A program made the position numbers and the translations under genes. The notes under the pieces are model-generated. The model did no database searches. It worked only from the letters and a program-made list of their open reading frames with translations, and was not told the DNA's origin. A stretch of 16,645 bases of DNA, taken from positions 1 through 16,645 of the forward strand of contig JAFZFL010000174.1 in NCBI GenBank assembly GCA_017555925.1. The letters run 5' to 3'. The stretch is from Bacteroidales bacterium (GTDB taxonomy: Bacteria; Bacteroidota; Bacteroidia; Bacteroidales; UBA932). This document shows positions 1 through 8,369 of this stretch, in pieces (within the stretch, counting starts at the first letter, position 1; each line of letters begins with the position of its first letter).

Positions 1-54
1 ACGAAGGGGTGCATATTGTTAAGATCTATATAAATTATCCACTTCTTGTAAGAA
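1..54. other. Window edge, downstream of purL
   Basis: This short stretch lies beyond the purL stop codon (TAG on the minus strand, read as CTA at 55-57). It is AT-rich with a small imperfect palindrome around 43-54 (TTCT, loop, AGAA). I see no gene, no GC-rich terminator hairpin and no promoter. A neighbouring gene could end or begin just outside the window. Confidence 0.5.
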
Positions 55-3000
55 CTACTTCTGCTCCTGGCACCAGATTCTTCCGTTAATGAACAACTCA
101 ACCCATGGAGTCATTTCATTGCCGCAATCTGGCTGGGAGTCTGCATAGGCACCTTTGGCATCGGCCTCAGGATAGTATGCCCAGTTCCAAGGTCTCAAAC
201 ATCTTTCAGGGTGAGGCATCATTGCCAGATGGCGTCCGTCTGTGCTGCAGATACCTGCAATTCCTTGAGGAGAGCCGTTAGGGTTGGCAGGATAACCATT
301 ATGAGTATATCTCAATGCAACTTTAAAGTCTGACCAGTCATATTGTGTTTTACCAGACTCTCCGTTGAAACCAATGCCTTGAGCCTCTTGTGCAGGGAAT
401 CCGAATTTGCCTTCACCGTGTGCTACCCATATTCCAAGTTTGCTTCCTTTCAAAGAACCCAATAATATGCTTGGTGACTCCTCTATTGTTACACCAACAA
501 AGTTACTCTCATATTTGTGCGATGTGTTATGTAACATTTTTGGAGAAATCTCTCTGTTTTGAGGAGTTATCAATCCCAATTCTGCCATAAGCTGGCAACC
601 GTTACAAACACCAAGGCTCAACGTGTCTTTACGTGCGTAGAATTTGTCAAGAGCGGCCTTAGCCTTCTCATTATACAAGAATGCACCTGCCCATCCTTTA
701 GCTGAACCAAGAGTATCTGCATTTGAGAAACCTCCAACAAATACAATCATCTGAATCTCTTCAAGTGTCTCTCTTCCGCTGATAAGGTCTGTCATGTGAA
801 CATCCTTAACCTCAAAGCCGGCCATATATAGAGCCCATGCCATCTCTCTATCTCCGTTTGAACCTTTTTCACGAATGATGGCTGCAACAGGTTTTTTATC
901 TTCTGTAGGCCATTTGTATGCAGGATTATTCAATTTGCCTGTAAACGAAGTAGGGAATTTGTAAACCAATGGCTGGTTCTTGTAGTTCTGGAATCTCTCT
1001 TTGGCACACTCCTCTCCAACCTGACGGATGTCGAACAGATATGATGTCTTGAACCATAGGTCTCTCAATTTGTCAATGTCAAGAACAACTGGAGCCGCAT
1101 CAGCAAGAGCAATTTCAATAGCCCTCTCCTGAATTGTTTCACCAATTACAAATGCTTTTACATCTATAATTGATTGTATCTTCTCCACATCCTCTGATTT
1201 TACCTGTAGGAGAACACCTGAATTCTCTGAGAACATAACCTTCTCAAGGTCGGCAGCAATGAACGGTTTGCCACAATCAGGTGATGCTGTGAATCTTATA
1301 CCGCCTTTACTGTTTGCAAAACACATCTCAAGAGCTGTGGTAATTGTACCACCGGCTGAAATGTCGTGTCCGGCGAGAACCAAATTTTGAGAAATAAGCT
1401 CCTGAACAGCAGCAAAACATTTGCTGAAGTATACAGGATTCTCCACATCCGGTGCCTGGTTGCCAACTTTGTTCACTATTTGTGCGTATGCCGAACCTCC
1501 CAAATTGAATTGTGGCTCTCCGGCATTGTTGCAGGCGAACGGTATATAGATTATCTTGCTGTCGGGAACAGGTTTGAGATTAGGTTTTACAATATTGTTT
1601 ATATCTTTTACAGGGGCAACTGTTGAGATTATAAGTGTTCCTGGAGAAAGCACCTTCTCGCCATTAGGGTATGTTTGGGTCATACTCATAGAGTCTTTAC
1701 CTGTAGGGATATTTATATTCAAAGCAATTGCAAAGTCGCTTGCGCCTTTCACTGCTCTGTAGAGACGGGCATTCTCACCTTTGTTGCGACAAGGCCACAT
1801 CCAGTTGGCACTTAGCGATATGCCTTTCATTCCACCCTCAAGTGGTGTCCAAACAACATTTGTGAGAGCCTCTGCTATGGCCATTCTTGAACCTGCGGCA
1901 GGGTCGATAAGGGCTACAAGCGGTGCATGGCCAATAGAGGTTGCAATACCCTCTTTATTGTCATATCCGATTGCTGTAACACCAAGGTTATTCAATGGCA
2001 ATTGGATTTCACCTGTACACTGCTGTCCTGCTATAAGTCCTGTTACCGAACGGTCTACTTTGTTTGTAAGCCAATCTTTACATGCAACGCTCTCCAACTG
2101 AAGAACCTGTTTCAAATGCTCTTCAAAACCGTTTGTGCTTTTTGCGGTCTCTATAGCCTCAAAGTTATAGTCAAAAGTTTCATCTGTCATATAAGTTTTA
2201 GGAGCTGAACCAAACATGTCTTCCATCTGAAGGTCAATGGCAGCCTCTCCGGTCTTTTCATTTCTCAAAGTGAAGTTATGGTTGCCTGTAGTCTCTCCAA
2301 TAACATACATAGGGGCTCTTTCTCTCTCAGCAATAGCTTTAAGTTCAGCAACATCGCTCTCTTTCATAACAAGACCCATACGCTCCTGGCTCTCATTGCC
2401 AATAATCTCTTTCAAACTCAAGGTTGGGTCACCTACAGGAAGTTTGCTTATATCAATGTTTCCACCGGTCTCCTCAACAAGCTCAGAAAGACAGTTCAAG
2501 TGGCCGCCTGCACCATGGTCATGTACACTTATGATTGTATTGTTGCTGCTCTCTGCAATTGAACGTATGGCATTGTAAGCTCTCTTTTGCATCTCCGGGT
2601 TTGAACGCTGGATTGCATTAAGCTCAATGGCATTTGCGTATTGGCCTGTATTAACGGAACTTACAGCTCCACCACCCATACCTATGCGGTAGTTGTCGCC
2701 ACCAAGAAGAACCACCTTGTCGCCAACAGCAGGTGTCTCTTTAAGTGCATCCCTCTGTTTGGCATATCCTACACCACCTGCCAACATTATCACTTTGTCA
2801 AAACCAAATTGAGGAGTCTTGTATGCCGCACAATTTGTATCCCGATAGTCTGTCTTATCCTGCTCAAGAGTCAATAGACTTCCGCATATCACACACTGTC
2901 CGAACTTGTTGCCAAAATCACTTGCTCCGTTGCTCGCTTTGGTAAGAATCTCCTGAGGTGTCTGGTACAGCCACTCTCTTGGTGCAGATTTTTCCCAGCT

Positions 3001-4008
3001 TCTCTCTGTGTTGAGAGCCTCTGCGCATGATACATCTTCCATAGTAGCTGCAAGTGCCTGACAGGTCTCTTCCTTATTTATGCCCGGATTAGCCTCTATC
3101 TTATCATTGAAACGGGTGTACGAGGTCATATATACAGCAGTTCCTGCAATTGGGAAACTTCCTTTTCCGCCTGCAATCCTGTCTCTGATCTCACCACCGC
3201 TTCCGGTTGCCGCGCCATTGAAAGGCTCTACAGTAGTAGGGAAGTTGTGGGTTTCGGCTTTAAGGCTTATTACGGTCTTCTCATCTTTGGTTATATAGAA
3301 ATCAGGCTTGCTTCCGCTTGCCGGATGGAACATCTTAATTTGTGGGCCATCAATGAAGGCACAGTTGTCTTTGTATGCGCTTACAATAAGATTAGGATTC
3401 TCCTGGCTTGTCTTTTTAATCATTTTGAAAAGTGAACTCTCCATCTCTTTGCCGTCAATGATAAATACGCCGTTGAATATTTTGTGGCGGCAGTGCTCAC
3501 TGTTCACTTGTGAGAAACCAAAGACCTCACTGTCTGTAAGCTTACGTCCTATCTTTTTGCTCAGATTCTTAAGATACTCTATCTCTTCAGGGTTAAGTGC
3601 AAGACCCTCCTGCTTGTTATAGCTTTCAATGTCTGAAATGTAGACAACAGGCTCTGGTTCTTTGTCAATGGTAAACAGCTCCTGGTCCAAAGCCGGATAG
3701 AAGCGTTGCAACATTTTGTCATACTGCACATCTGCAGACTCGACTTCAAAAAATTCCTCAATTCTCTCAATGCCCTGGATGTTCATATTCTGGGTAATCT
3801 CAACCGCAGTGGTACTCCAAGGTGTAATCATCTCCCTTCTTGGACCAACAAAATTGCCGGTTATATTCTCTGTGGCCTTACCCTCTGACGCCATCTGAAC
3901 TGCATTGCCAAAGAGCCATTCTAGTGCATTAATGTTCTCTGATGAAAGTTCCTGTGCTGTCTTTACAGCTATTACAGGTCCGTTACCTGCTCTAAAGAAA
4001 AGAATCAT
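55..4008 (-). CDS. purL: Phosphoribosylformylglycinamidine synthase (FGAM synthase), single-chain
   Basis: This 1317-residue protein is the large single-chain PurL. It makes FGAM from FGAR, glutamine and ATP, the fourth step of cytosolic de novo purine synthesis. The order is the family's: an N-terminal PurS-like region with GPRREMITPWS near residues 54-64, two AIRS-type ATP-binding halves (VNSEHCRHK, ETHNFPT and GAATGSGGEIRD in the first; IPTGKDSMSM and the HDISAGG repeat in the second), and a C-terminal class I glutamine amidotransferase. The amidotransferase triad is intact: Cys1135 in GVCNGCQ, His1266 and Glu1268 in MPHPER. Length is close to the roughly 1300 residues of the proteobacterial enzyme. 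The ATG at 4006-4008 gives MILFFR, a start I recognise from Bacteroides PurL. It is divergent from folC, 173 bp away. I found no convincing -7/-33 pair for it, so its promoter is unassigned. Confidence 0.97.
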   Translation of the reverse strand: MILFFRAGNGPVIAVKTAQELSSENINALEWLFGNAVQMASEGKATENITGNFVGPRREMITPWSTTAVEITQNMNIQGIERIEEFFEVESADVQYDKMLQRFYPALDQELFTIDKEPEPVVYISDIESYNKQEGLALNPEEIEYLKNLSKKIGRKLTDSEVFGFSQVNSEHCRHKIFNGVFIIDGKEMESSLFKMIKKTSQENPNLIVSAYKDNCAFIDGPQIKMFHPASGSKPDFYITKDEKTVISLKAETHNFPTTVEPFNGAATGSGGEIRDRIAGGKGSFPIAGTAVYMTSYTRFNDKIEANPGINKEETCQALAATMEDVSCAEALNTERSWEKSAPREWLYQTPQEILTKASNGASDFGNKFGQCVICGSLLTLEQDKTDYRDTNCAAYKTPQFGFDKVIMLAGGVGYAKQRDALKETPAVGDKVVLLGGDNYRIGMGGGAVSSVNTGQYANAIELNAIQRSNPEMQKRAYNAIRSIAESSNNTIISVHDHGAGGHLNCLSELVEETGGNIDISKLPVGDPTLSLKEIIGNESQERMGLVMKESDVAELKAIAERERAPMYVIGETTGNHNFTLRNEKTGEAAIDLQMEDMFGSAPKTYMTDETFDYNFEAIETAKSTNGFEEHLKQVLQLESVACKDWLTNKVDRSVTGLIAGQQCTGEIQLPLNNLGVTAIGYDNKEGIATSIGHAPLVALIDPAAGSRMAIAEALTNVVWTPLEGGMKGISLSANWMWPCRNKGENARLYRAVKGASDFAIALNINIPTGKDSMSMTQTYPNGEKVLSPGTLIISTVAPVKDINNIVKPNLKPVPDSKIIYIPFACNNAGEPQFNLGGSAYAQIVNKVGNQAPDVENPVYFSKCFAAVQELISQNLVLAGHDISAGGTITTALEMCFANSKGGIRFTASPDCGKPFIAADLEKVMFSENSGVLLQVKSEDVEKIQSIIDVKAFVIGETIQERAIEIALADAAPVVLDIDKLRDLWFKTSYLFDIRQVGEECAKERFQNYKNQPLVYKFPTSFTGKLNNPAYKWPTEDKKPVAAIIREKGSNGDREMAWALYMAGFEVKDVHMTDLISGRETLEEIQMIVFVGGFSNADTLGSAKGWAGAFLYNEKAKAALDKFYARKDTLSLGVCNGCQLMAELGLITPQNREISPKMLHNTSHKYESNFVGVTIEESPSILLGSLKGSKLGIWVAHGEGKFGFPAQEAQGIGFNGESGKTQYDWSDFKVALRYTHNGYPANPNGSPQGIAGICSTDGRHLAMMPHPERCLRPWNWAYYPEADAKGAYADSQPDCGNEMTPWVELFINGRIWCQEQK

Positions 4009-4116
4009 AGATATTTATATTGATTTTAATATATTTTTCAAAAAGGTAAAAATACTATTTTTTTTTGAAAGAAGAGGCTTAAAAGCCAAACAATAGCCAC
4101 TTGTAGATAAAATTCT

Positions 4117-4124
4117 TACATTTG
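4117..4124 (+). promoter_or_regulatory. Candidate Bacteroidota -7 element before folC
   Basis: TACATTTG matches the Bacteroides -7 consensus TAnnTTTG exactly and lies 57 bp before the folC ATG, which would give a leader of about 50 nt. The nearest upstream TTG (4101-4103) is only 13 bp away, shorter than the usual 19-21 bp, so the -33 part is weak. The rest of the 173-bp gap between purL and folC is AT-rich, with no other feature that I can support. Confidence 0.4.
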
Positions 4125-4181
4125 TGGGGTAAAAAACAGTGATAAGCCCTTGATTTTAATCTTCTGAAATTTTAAACAGGT

Positions 4182-5615
4182 ATGACTGAACAACAATATA
4201 ATGAGCAGATAGAGTATATCTTCAACAGATTTCCCTCATTCCAGAGAGTGGGTGCAGGTGCATATAAGCCGGGTATAGAGGGAATGGAGGCTTTGGCAGA
4301 AGCTACCGGGAATCAGCATAAAAAATTCAGCTCAATACATATTGCAGGGACAAACGGAAAGGGCTCAACAAGCCATATGTTGGCAGCAGCATTGTGCAGA
4401 ATGCAAAAATCGCTTCTCTCCAAATCATCTTCTCATACCAACGCAGCTTCAGAAAATTTGAAGGTGGGATTATATACCTCACCTCATCTCGTTGATTTCA
4501 GGGAGAGAATCAAAATCTCTTCTCCCGACGGTTTTAAAATGATTTCCAAGGAGTATGTGTACAATTTCATAAACCTTTATAAAGAAGTTTTTGAGAGGGA
4601 ACGTGCCTCATTTTTTGAGATAACCACAGCAATGGCATTTGCCTGGTTTGCCCATAATGGAGTTGATATTGCCGTTATTGAGTGCGGTTTGGGAGGAAGG
4701 CTCGACTCAACAAATATTATTTTGCCCCAATTGTCGGTCATCACCAATATAGGACTCGATCATTGCGATTTCCTTGGTAATACGCTTGAGTCGGTTGCTT
4801 CGGAGAAGGCAGGAATAATAAAAAGAGATGTTCCCGTAGTAATAGGCGAAGAGTCAGGAGTCGGTGGACTCTTCAGACAAAGAGCAGTAGAGTGCGGTGC
4901 TCCAATTCTTTTTGCAGAGGAGTATATAAGCAAATATCTGATTCCCGACGGATTGGATGTTGACAAGCTCGATCTGAAGGGACTCTGTCAGGATAAAAAT
5001 ATAAAAACAGTTGTTGCTGCATTGGAAATTCTGATTGGTAATGGTTTGGAGGGTCAGTATGCTGGAGGTGAGTACACTCTTGGCGCTGTGGTGGAGGGTA
5101 TTCATAACGCAGCCTCAATAACAGGATTGCGGGGCAGGTGGGAGAGACTATGCAGTAAACCGTTTGTAGTGTGTGATACTGGTCATAACTCTCATGGATT
5201 CAAATTGTTGGGAAGTCAGATAAAAGATTGTTTAAGGGGTGGCCCAAATTGTAAAAAGAGTTTGAATCAAAATATGTGCAGTGGCACATTCAAGCGTCTC
5301 TTTATGATTTTTGGAGTTGTTGCAGATAAAGATCTTGATTCAATAGCCGAATATTTGCCGAATATATGCATAAATGGAATGGGAGAGGAGGTAAAAGCCC
5401 ATTACCTATTTGTAAATGCTAAAGGCACAAGGGCTTTGCCTGCAAAGGTGCTGCAAGAAAAAATGAGGGCTATGGGATTTGAAGGAGAGGTTCTTGCCAA
5501 TGGCGGAGTTGAAGAGGCTCTCTCTATATATATGGATGGGATAAAACAGGATGATGACATGGTATTTATAGGCGGAAGTACATTTGTGGTGGCAGAGGCA
5601 ATACCTCTTTTTTGA
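4182..5615 (+). CDS. folC: Folylpolyglutamate synthase / dihydrofolate synthase (Mur ligase family)
   Basis: This cytosolic ATP-dependent ligase adds glutamate to folates, and in many bacteria also joins dihydropteroate to glutamate. The Mur-ligase nucleotide loop GTNGKGS is at residues 56-62, followed by the FolC signatures YTSPHLVDFRERI (98-110), ECGLGGRLDSTN (167-178), TNIGLDHCDFLG (188-199) and EKAGIIK (208-214, with the lysine that is carbamylated in the family). The C-terminal domain has CDTGHNSHGF, the usual D-x-A/G-HN motif, and ends with GGSTFVVAEA. At 477 residues it is somewhat longer than the usual 420-440. The extra length appears to be a Ser/Lys/Asn-rich insert at about 74-93, between the P-loop helix and the TSPH strand, and a Cys/Asn-rich loop before KRLFMIFG. 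The ATG at 4182 gives a normal FolC N-terminus. Whether both activities are present cannot be told from sequence. Confidence 0.95.
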   Translation: MTEQQYNEQIEYIFNRFPSFQRVGAGAYKPGIEGMEALAEATGNQHKKFSSIHIAGTNGKGSTSHMLAAALCRMQKSLLSKSSSHTNAASENLKVGLYTSPHLVDFRERIKISSPDGFKMISKEYVYNFINLYKEVFERERASFFEITTAMAFAWFAHNGVDIAVIECGLGGRLDSTNIILPQLSVITNIGLDHCDFLGNTLESVASEKAGIIKRDVPVVIGEESGVGGLFRQRAVECGAPILFAEEYISKYLIPDGLDVDKLDLKGLCQDKNIKTVVAALEILIGNGLEGQYAGGEYTLGAVVEGIHNAASITGLRGRWERLCSKPFVVCDTGHNSHGFKLLGSQIKDCLRGGPNCKKSLNQNMCSGTFKRLFMIFGVVADKDLDSIAEYLPNICINGMGEEVKAHYLFVNAKGTRALPAKVLQEKMRAMGFEGEVLANGGVEEALSIYMDGIKQDDDMVFIGGSTFVVAEAIPLF

Positions 5616-5641
5616 TTTTTTTAGAAAAAATAAAAAATATT

Positions 5642-5672
5642 TTTGGAGAATTAAAAATAATGTCTACCTTTG
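5642..5672 (+). promoter_or_regulatory. Bacteroidota-type promoter for the tRNA-Val pair
   Basis: TTTG at 5642-5645 and TACCTTTG at 5665-5672 are separated by 19 bp. This matches the Bacteroides sigma consensus (TTTG near -33, TAnnTTTG near -7) at both elements and in spacing. Transcription would start near 5679, about 10 bp before the first tRNA. It is the clearest promoter in the window and independently supports the phylum assignment. Confidence 0.8.
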
Positions 5673-5688
5673 CAATCCCAAACGGAAA

Positions 5689-5763
5689 GGGAGCATAGCT
5701 CAGCTGGTTTAGAGCATCTGCCTTACAAGCAGAGGGTCACAGGTTCGAATCCTGTTGCTCCCA
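5689..5763 (+). tRNA. tRNA-Val (anticodon UAC)
   Basis: The 75-nt sequence folds as a standard cloverleaf. The acceptor GGGAGCA pairs with TGCTCCC, the D arm is GCTC/GAGC, the anticodon stem TCTGC/GCAGA holds the loop CTTACAA with anticodon TAC (valine, GTA codons), a five-base variable loop follows, and the T arm is ACAGG/CCTGT around TTCGAAT. The discriminator base is A. The 3' CCA is not fully encoded (CA follows the discriminator A). It is the first of two identical copies and lies 73 bp after folC. Confidence 0.97.
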
Positions 5764-5813
5764 CAAAAGTTCATAAAAAGTTTTAAAAAATTGGACCGTA
5801 ATGGTCACGATTC

Positions 5814-5888
5814 GGGAGCATAGCTCAGCTGGTTTAGAGCATCTGCCTTACAAGCAGAGGGTCACAGGTTCGAATCCTGTTGCTCCCA
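5814..5888 (+). tRNA. tRNA-Val (anticodon UAC), second identical copy
   Basis: This copy is identical in all 75 nt to the one 125 bp upstream, including the CA dinucleotide after the discriminator. The 50-bp spacer (5764-5813) contains no -7 match of its own but does contain a short hairpin (GACC, loop GTAAT, GGTC), so the two tRNAs are probably transcribed together from the promoter at 5642-5672 and separated by processing. The spacer is unlike the flank upstream of copy one, so only the tRNA itself is duplicated. Confidence 0.97.
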
Positions 5889-5934
5889 CAACTTTATAGA
5901 TTAAAGTTTTCATAGTGTTTTTTTTAAGTGTTTT

Positions 5935-5963
5935 GGAGGTCTGCGAAAGCAGGGCTCTTTTTT
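5935..5963 (+). terminator. Rho-independent terminator after the tRNA-Val unit
   Basis: CTGC-GAAA-GCAG (5941-5952) is a GC hairpin with a stable GNRA tetraloop. Flanking bases extend the stem with a G-U pair, one mismatch and further pairs, and TTTTTT follows at 5958-5963, then ATTTT. A second, AT-only inverted repeat, AACTTTA/TAAAGTT (5890-5908), lies immediately after the second tRNA, with a T-run further on, and could assist. The position between the tRNAs and the next operon fits transcription ending here. Confidence 0.65.
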
Positions 5964-5990
5964 ATTTTGTAAAACCCTCATCCAATAGGC

Positions 5991-6021
5991 TTGTTAATAA
6001 TCTATATAATTTGTACTTTCG
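5991..6021 (+). promoter_or_regulatory. Candidate promoter of the nucleotide-sugar operon
   Basis: TTG at 5991-5993 and TACTTTCG at 6014-6021 are 20 bp apart. Spacing is ideal for a Bacteroides-type promoter, and the -7 element differs from TAnnTTTG at one base (C for the third T). The start site would be near 6028, leaving a leader of about 65 nt with a small hairpin (CAGAG 6055-6059, loop, CTCTG 6066-6070). An alternative perfect -7 match, TAAATTTG (6037-6044), has no TTG at the right distance. The 478 bp without a protein gene between folC and 6094 hold the two tRNAs, the terminator and this promoter. Confidence 0.55.
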
Positions 6022-6093
6022 CGTATTTATCCTACATAAATTTGACAAGAGATTCAGAGCGCAAACTCTGTAATAAGAAATATTTCTGATAAG

Positions 6094-7065
6094 ATGAGCT
6101 GTAATAATTTTGGTTTGATAGGAGTGGCTGGCTATATAGCACCCCGCCACTTGCGTGCTATAAAGGATACAGGTAACAACCTGGTGGCAGCATATGATAA
6201 GTTTGACAGCGTGGGCATTATGGACAGTTACTTTCCTGAAGCCTCTTTTTTTACTGAACATGAGCAGTTTGACAGATTTTGTAATAAGATAAGAGGTACA
6301 GAAAAGAATATAGACTGGTACTCAATTTGTACTCCTAACCATACTCATGATGCCTTTATAAGATATGGTTTGAGATTGGGGGCAAATGTTATTTGTGAGA
6401 AGCCAGTTGTTTTGAATCCCCATAATATTGATGCTTTGCTTAAGGTTGAGGAGGAGACAGGATGCAAGGCTTACAATATTCTCCAGCTCAGATTGCACGA
6501 CTCTATTGTGGCTCTAAAAAAGAGGATTGAGGAGGGACCTGCAGACAAGATATATGATGTTGATCTCACTTATATCACTTCAAGGGGAAACTGGTATTAT
6601 ACATCATGGAAAGGTGATGTTCACAAGAGCGGAGGCGTTGCCACCAATATCGGTGTCCATTTTTATGATATGCTCCAGTGGATATTTGGTCCGGTAACAG
6701 AGAATATTGTTCATGTAATGAGTCACGACAGGGTTGCAGGTTATCTTGGTCTCAAAAGGGCAAGGGTGCGTTACTTCTTAAGTATTAATGCCGATAATCT
6801 GCCTGAGAATGCGGTGCAGGGAGAGAAACGTACATATAGGACAATTATGATTGACGGCTCTGAGTTTGAGTTCAGTGAAGGATTTACAGAGTTGCATACA
6901 AAGAGCTATCAGGAGATTCTTGCTGGAAGAGGCTTCAGGATAGCAGAAGCAAGAAACTGCATTGAAATTGTCAGCAATATAAGGAATTCCACTCCTATAG
7001 GTTTGAAAGGAGATTATCATCCGTTGGCAAAGTTGCCATTGGTTCCACATCCGTTTGGCTGGTAG
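6094..7065 (+). CDS. wlbA: UDP-N-acetylglucosaminuronate 3-dehydrogenase (WbpB/WlbA-type Gfo/Idh/MocA)
   Basis: This 323-residue cytosolic NAD(H) oxidoreductase closely follows the WlbA/WbpB pattern. It would oxidise C3 of UDP-GlcNAcA to the 3-keto sugar, the step before transamination. The N-terminal Rossmann strand carries GLIGVAGYIAPRHL (7-20), the hallmark WlbA variant of the glycine-rich motif, followed by NNLVAAYD and the SYFP segment. CTPNHTH is at 79-85, the family EKP motif at 102-104 (Lys103 catalytic), and GGVATNIGVHFYDML at 180-194 with His189 as the second catalytic residue. Length is as expected for the family. It is the first gene of the plus-strand run, and the next three genes encode the other steps of the same pathway, which supports this specificity over other Gfo/Idh/MocA enzymes. 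The next gene starts 53 bp downstream. Confidence 0.92.
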   Translation: MSCNNFGLIGVAGYIAPRHLRAIKDTGNNLVAAYDKFDSVGIMDSYFPEASFFTEHEQFDRFCNKIRGTEKNIDWYSICTPNHTHDAFIRYGLRLGANVICEKPVVLNPHNIDALLKVEEETGCKAYNILQLRLHDSIVALKKRIEEGPADKIYDVDLTYITSRGNWYYTSWKGDVHKSGGVATNIGVHFYDMLQWIFGPVTENIVHVMSHDRVAGYLGLKRARVRYFLSINADNLPENAVQGEKRTYRTIMIDGSEFEFSEGFTELHTKSYQEILAGRGFRIAEARNCIEIVSNIRNSTPIGLKGDYHPLAKLPLVPHPFGW

Positions 7066-7118
7066 AGTGCCCTTTGTTGGCAATGATGGTTTGCAATAGT
7101 ATTTCAAGTGTGTAAGGT

Positions 7119-8369
7119 ATGAAGATTCAGATGGTTGACCTAAATGGGCAGTATCAAAGGATAAAACCTCAAATTGATGAGGCAATAGCTTCTGTAATAA
7201 ATAGTTGTGCTTTTATTAATGGCCCGCAGGTAAAGGAGTTTGCGGAGCATCTTCAGAAGTACCTGGGGGTAAGGCATGTGATACCTTGCGCAAATGGTAC
7301 AGATGCATTGCAGATTGCTCTCATGGCCATAGGACTCAAACCCGGTGATGAGGTTATTGTGCCTGCATTCACCTATGTGGCAACTGCAGAGGTAATAGGA
7401 CTTCTTGGACTTACACCTGTTATGGTGGATGTGGATCCAAGAACATTTAACATTACTCCCCAAAATATAGAAAAGGGCCTTACATCAAGAACAAAGGCAA
7501 TTGTACCGGTGCATCTTTTTGGTCAGAGTTGCAATATGGAGCCGATTATGGAGTTTGCCCAAAAGCATAATCTCTATGTTATTGAGGATAATGCCCAGGC
7601 TCTGGGAGGTGAATATCTTATGCATTCCGCTCATTCAGATGCAGATAGCTTGCCGGTGCCCAAAAAGACAGGAACTATGGGTCATATAGGGTGCACATCA
7701 TTTTTCCCTTCCAAAAATCTTGGCTGTTACGGCGATGGTGGTGCTATGATGACAAATGATGATGAATTGGCTGAAAAGATGCGCATGATAGCAAACCATG
7801 GTCAGCGCGTAAAATATCATCACTCTGTAATAGGATGCAATTCAAGACTTGATACCATACAGGCTGCAATATTGGATGTGAAGTTGGCAAGATTAGATGA
7901 GTATTGTGAGGCAAGGCGCAAAGCTGCCAGCTATTACACCCAAAAACTCTCAGCATTTGATCCCGACGGCAAATTTTTCCTTACCCCATATGAGTCTGCA
8001 GCTGCAGAAAAGGGATCAGGAGTGCCGGTCAATTACAAATCGCATGTGTATCACCAGTATACCCTTATAATCAATAATGGGAATTATGCGGTTTCTGCTC
8101 CATATAGTACATCTCTTTCAACCAGAGATGCCCTAAAAGAGTATCTTGCAGAGAATGGTGTGCCAAGCATGGTCTACTATCCTCTTCCATTGCAGGAGCA
8201 GGAAGCGTTCAAGGGTATAACTGTGGCCGCCGAAGAGTTGGATGTGGCAAAGGATTTGTCGGGAAGAGTATTGTCATTGCCTATGCATACTGAATTGACG
8301 GAAGAGGTGCAGGATTATATTATAGATAAGATTAAGAGTTTTTTTATAGCAGATGATAAGAATGTATAA
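7119..8369 (+). CDS. wbpE: UDP-3-keto-GlcNAcA aminotransferase (WbpE/PorR-type DegT/DnrJ/EryC1 family)
   Basis: This 416-residue PLP-dependent sugar aminotransferase would use glutamate to convert the UDP-3-keto-GlcNAcA made by the previous gene product to the 3-amino sugar. Family motifs run in order: MVDLNGQYQRIKPQID (5-20), FINGPQVKEFE-like (32-41), CANGTDALQIAL (57-68), PAFTYVATAE (82-91), VPVHLFGQSCNM (129-140), IEDNAQALG (155-163, Asp157 contacts the pyridine nitrogen), and SFFPSKNLGCYGDGG (194-208, Lys199 forms the Schiff base). SRLDTIQAAIL and the C-terminal YYPLPLQEQEAF are typical. It is about 40-50 residues longer than WbpE. The additions appear at about 166-184 (before the lysine strand) and in the C-terminal half around SAAAEKGSG and the segment following NNGNYA. 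Its end overlaps the next gene, which suggests translational coupling. The Porphyromonas member of this family is PorR. Confidence 0.9.
   Translation: MKIQMVDLNGQYQRIKPQIDEAIASVINSCAFINGPQVKEFAEHLQKYLGVRHVIPCANGTDALQIALMAIGLKPGDEVIVPAFTYVATAEVIGLLGLTPVMVDVDPRTFNITPQNIEKGLTSRTKAIVPVHLFGQSCNMEPIMEFAQKHNLYVIEDNAQALGGEYLMHSAHSDADSLPVPKKTGTMGHIGCTSFFPSKNLGCYGDGGAMMTNDDELAEKMRMIANHGQRVKYHHSVIGCNSRLDTIQAAILDVKLARLDEYCEARRKAASYYTQKLSAFDPDGKFFLTPYESAAAEKGSGVPVNYKSHVYHQYTLIINNGNYAVSAPYSTSLSTRDALKEYLAENGVPSMVYYPLPLQEQEAFKGITVAAEELDVAKDLSGRVLSLPMHTELTEEVQDYIIDKIKSFFIADDKNV

Noticed and set aside
55..4008. Several open frames of 60-110 codons on the strand opposite purL
   Set aside because: They lie wholly inside a gene with continuous family-wide motifs, show no recognisable protein pattern, and are expected by chance opposite a long coding region.
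4072..4092. GGCTT/AAGCC inverted repeat between purL and folC as a terminator or operator
   Set aside because: The two arms are separated by only two bases, too few for an RNA hairpin of that stem, and neither flanking gene ends here.
5689..5888. Direct repeat of about 77 bp, considered as a CRISPR repeat or an attachment-site duplication
   Set aside because: The repeat is a complete tRNA-Val, only two copies exist, and no cas gene, integrase or phage gene is nearby.
7066..7118. Internal promoter in the 53-bp gap before the aminotransferase gene
   Set aside because: A TTTG is present near 7075, but no TAnnTTTG element occurs 19-21 bp downstream; the gap is more simply a non-coding spacer within the operon.
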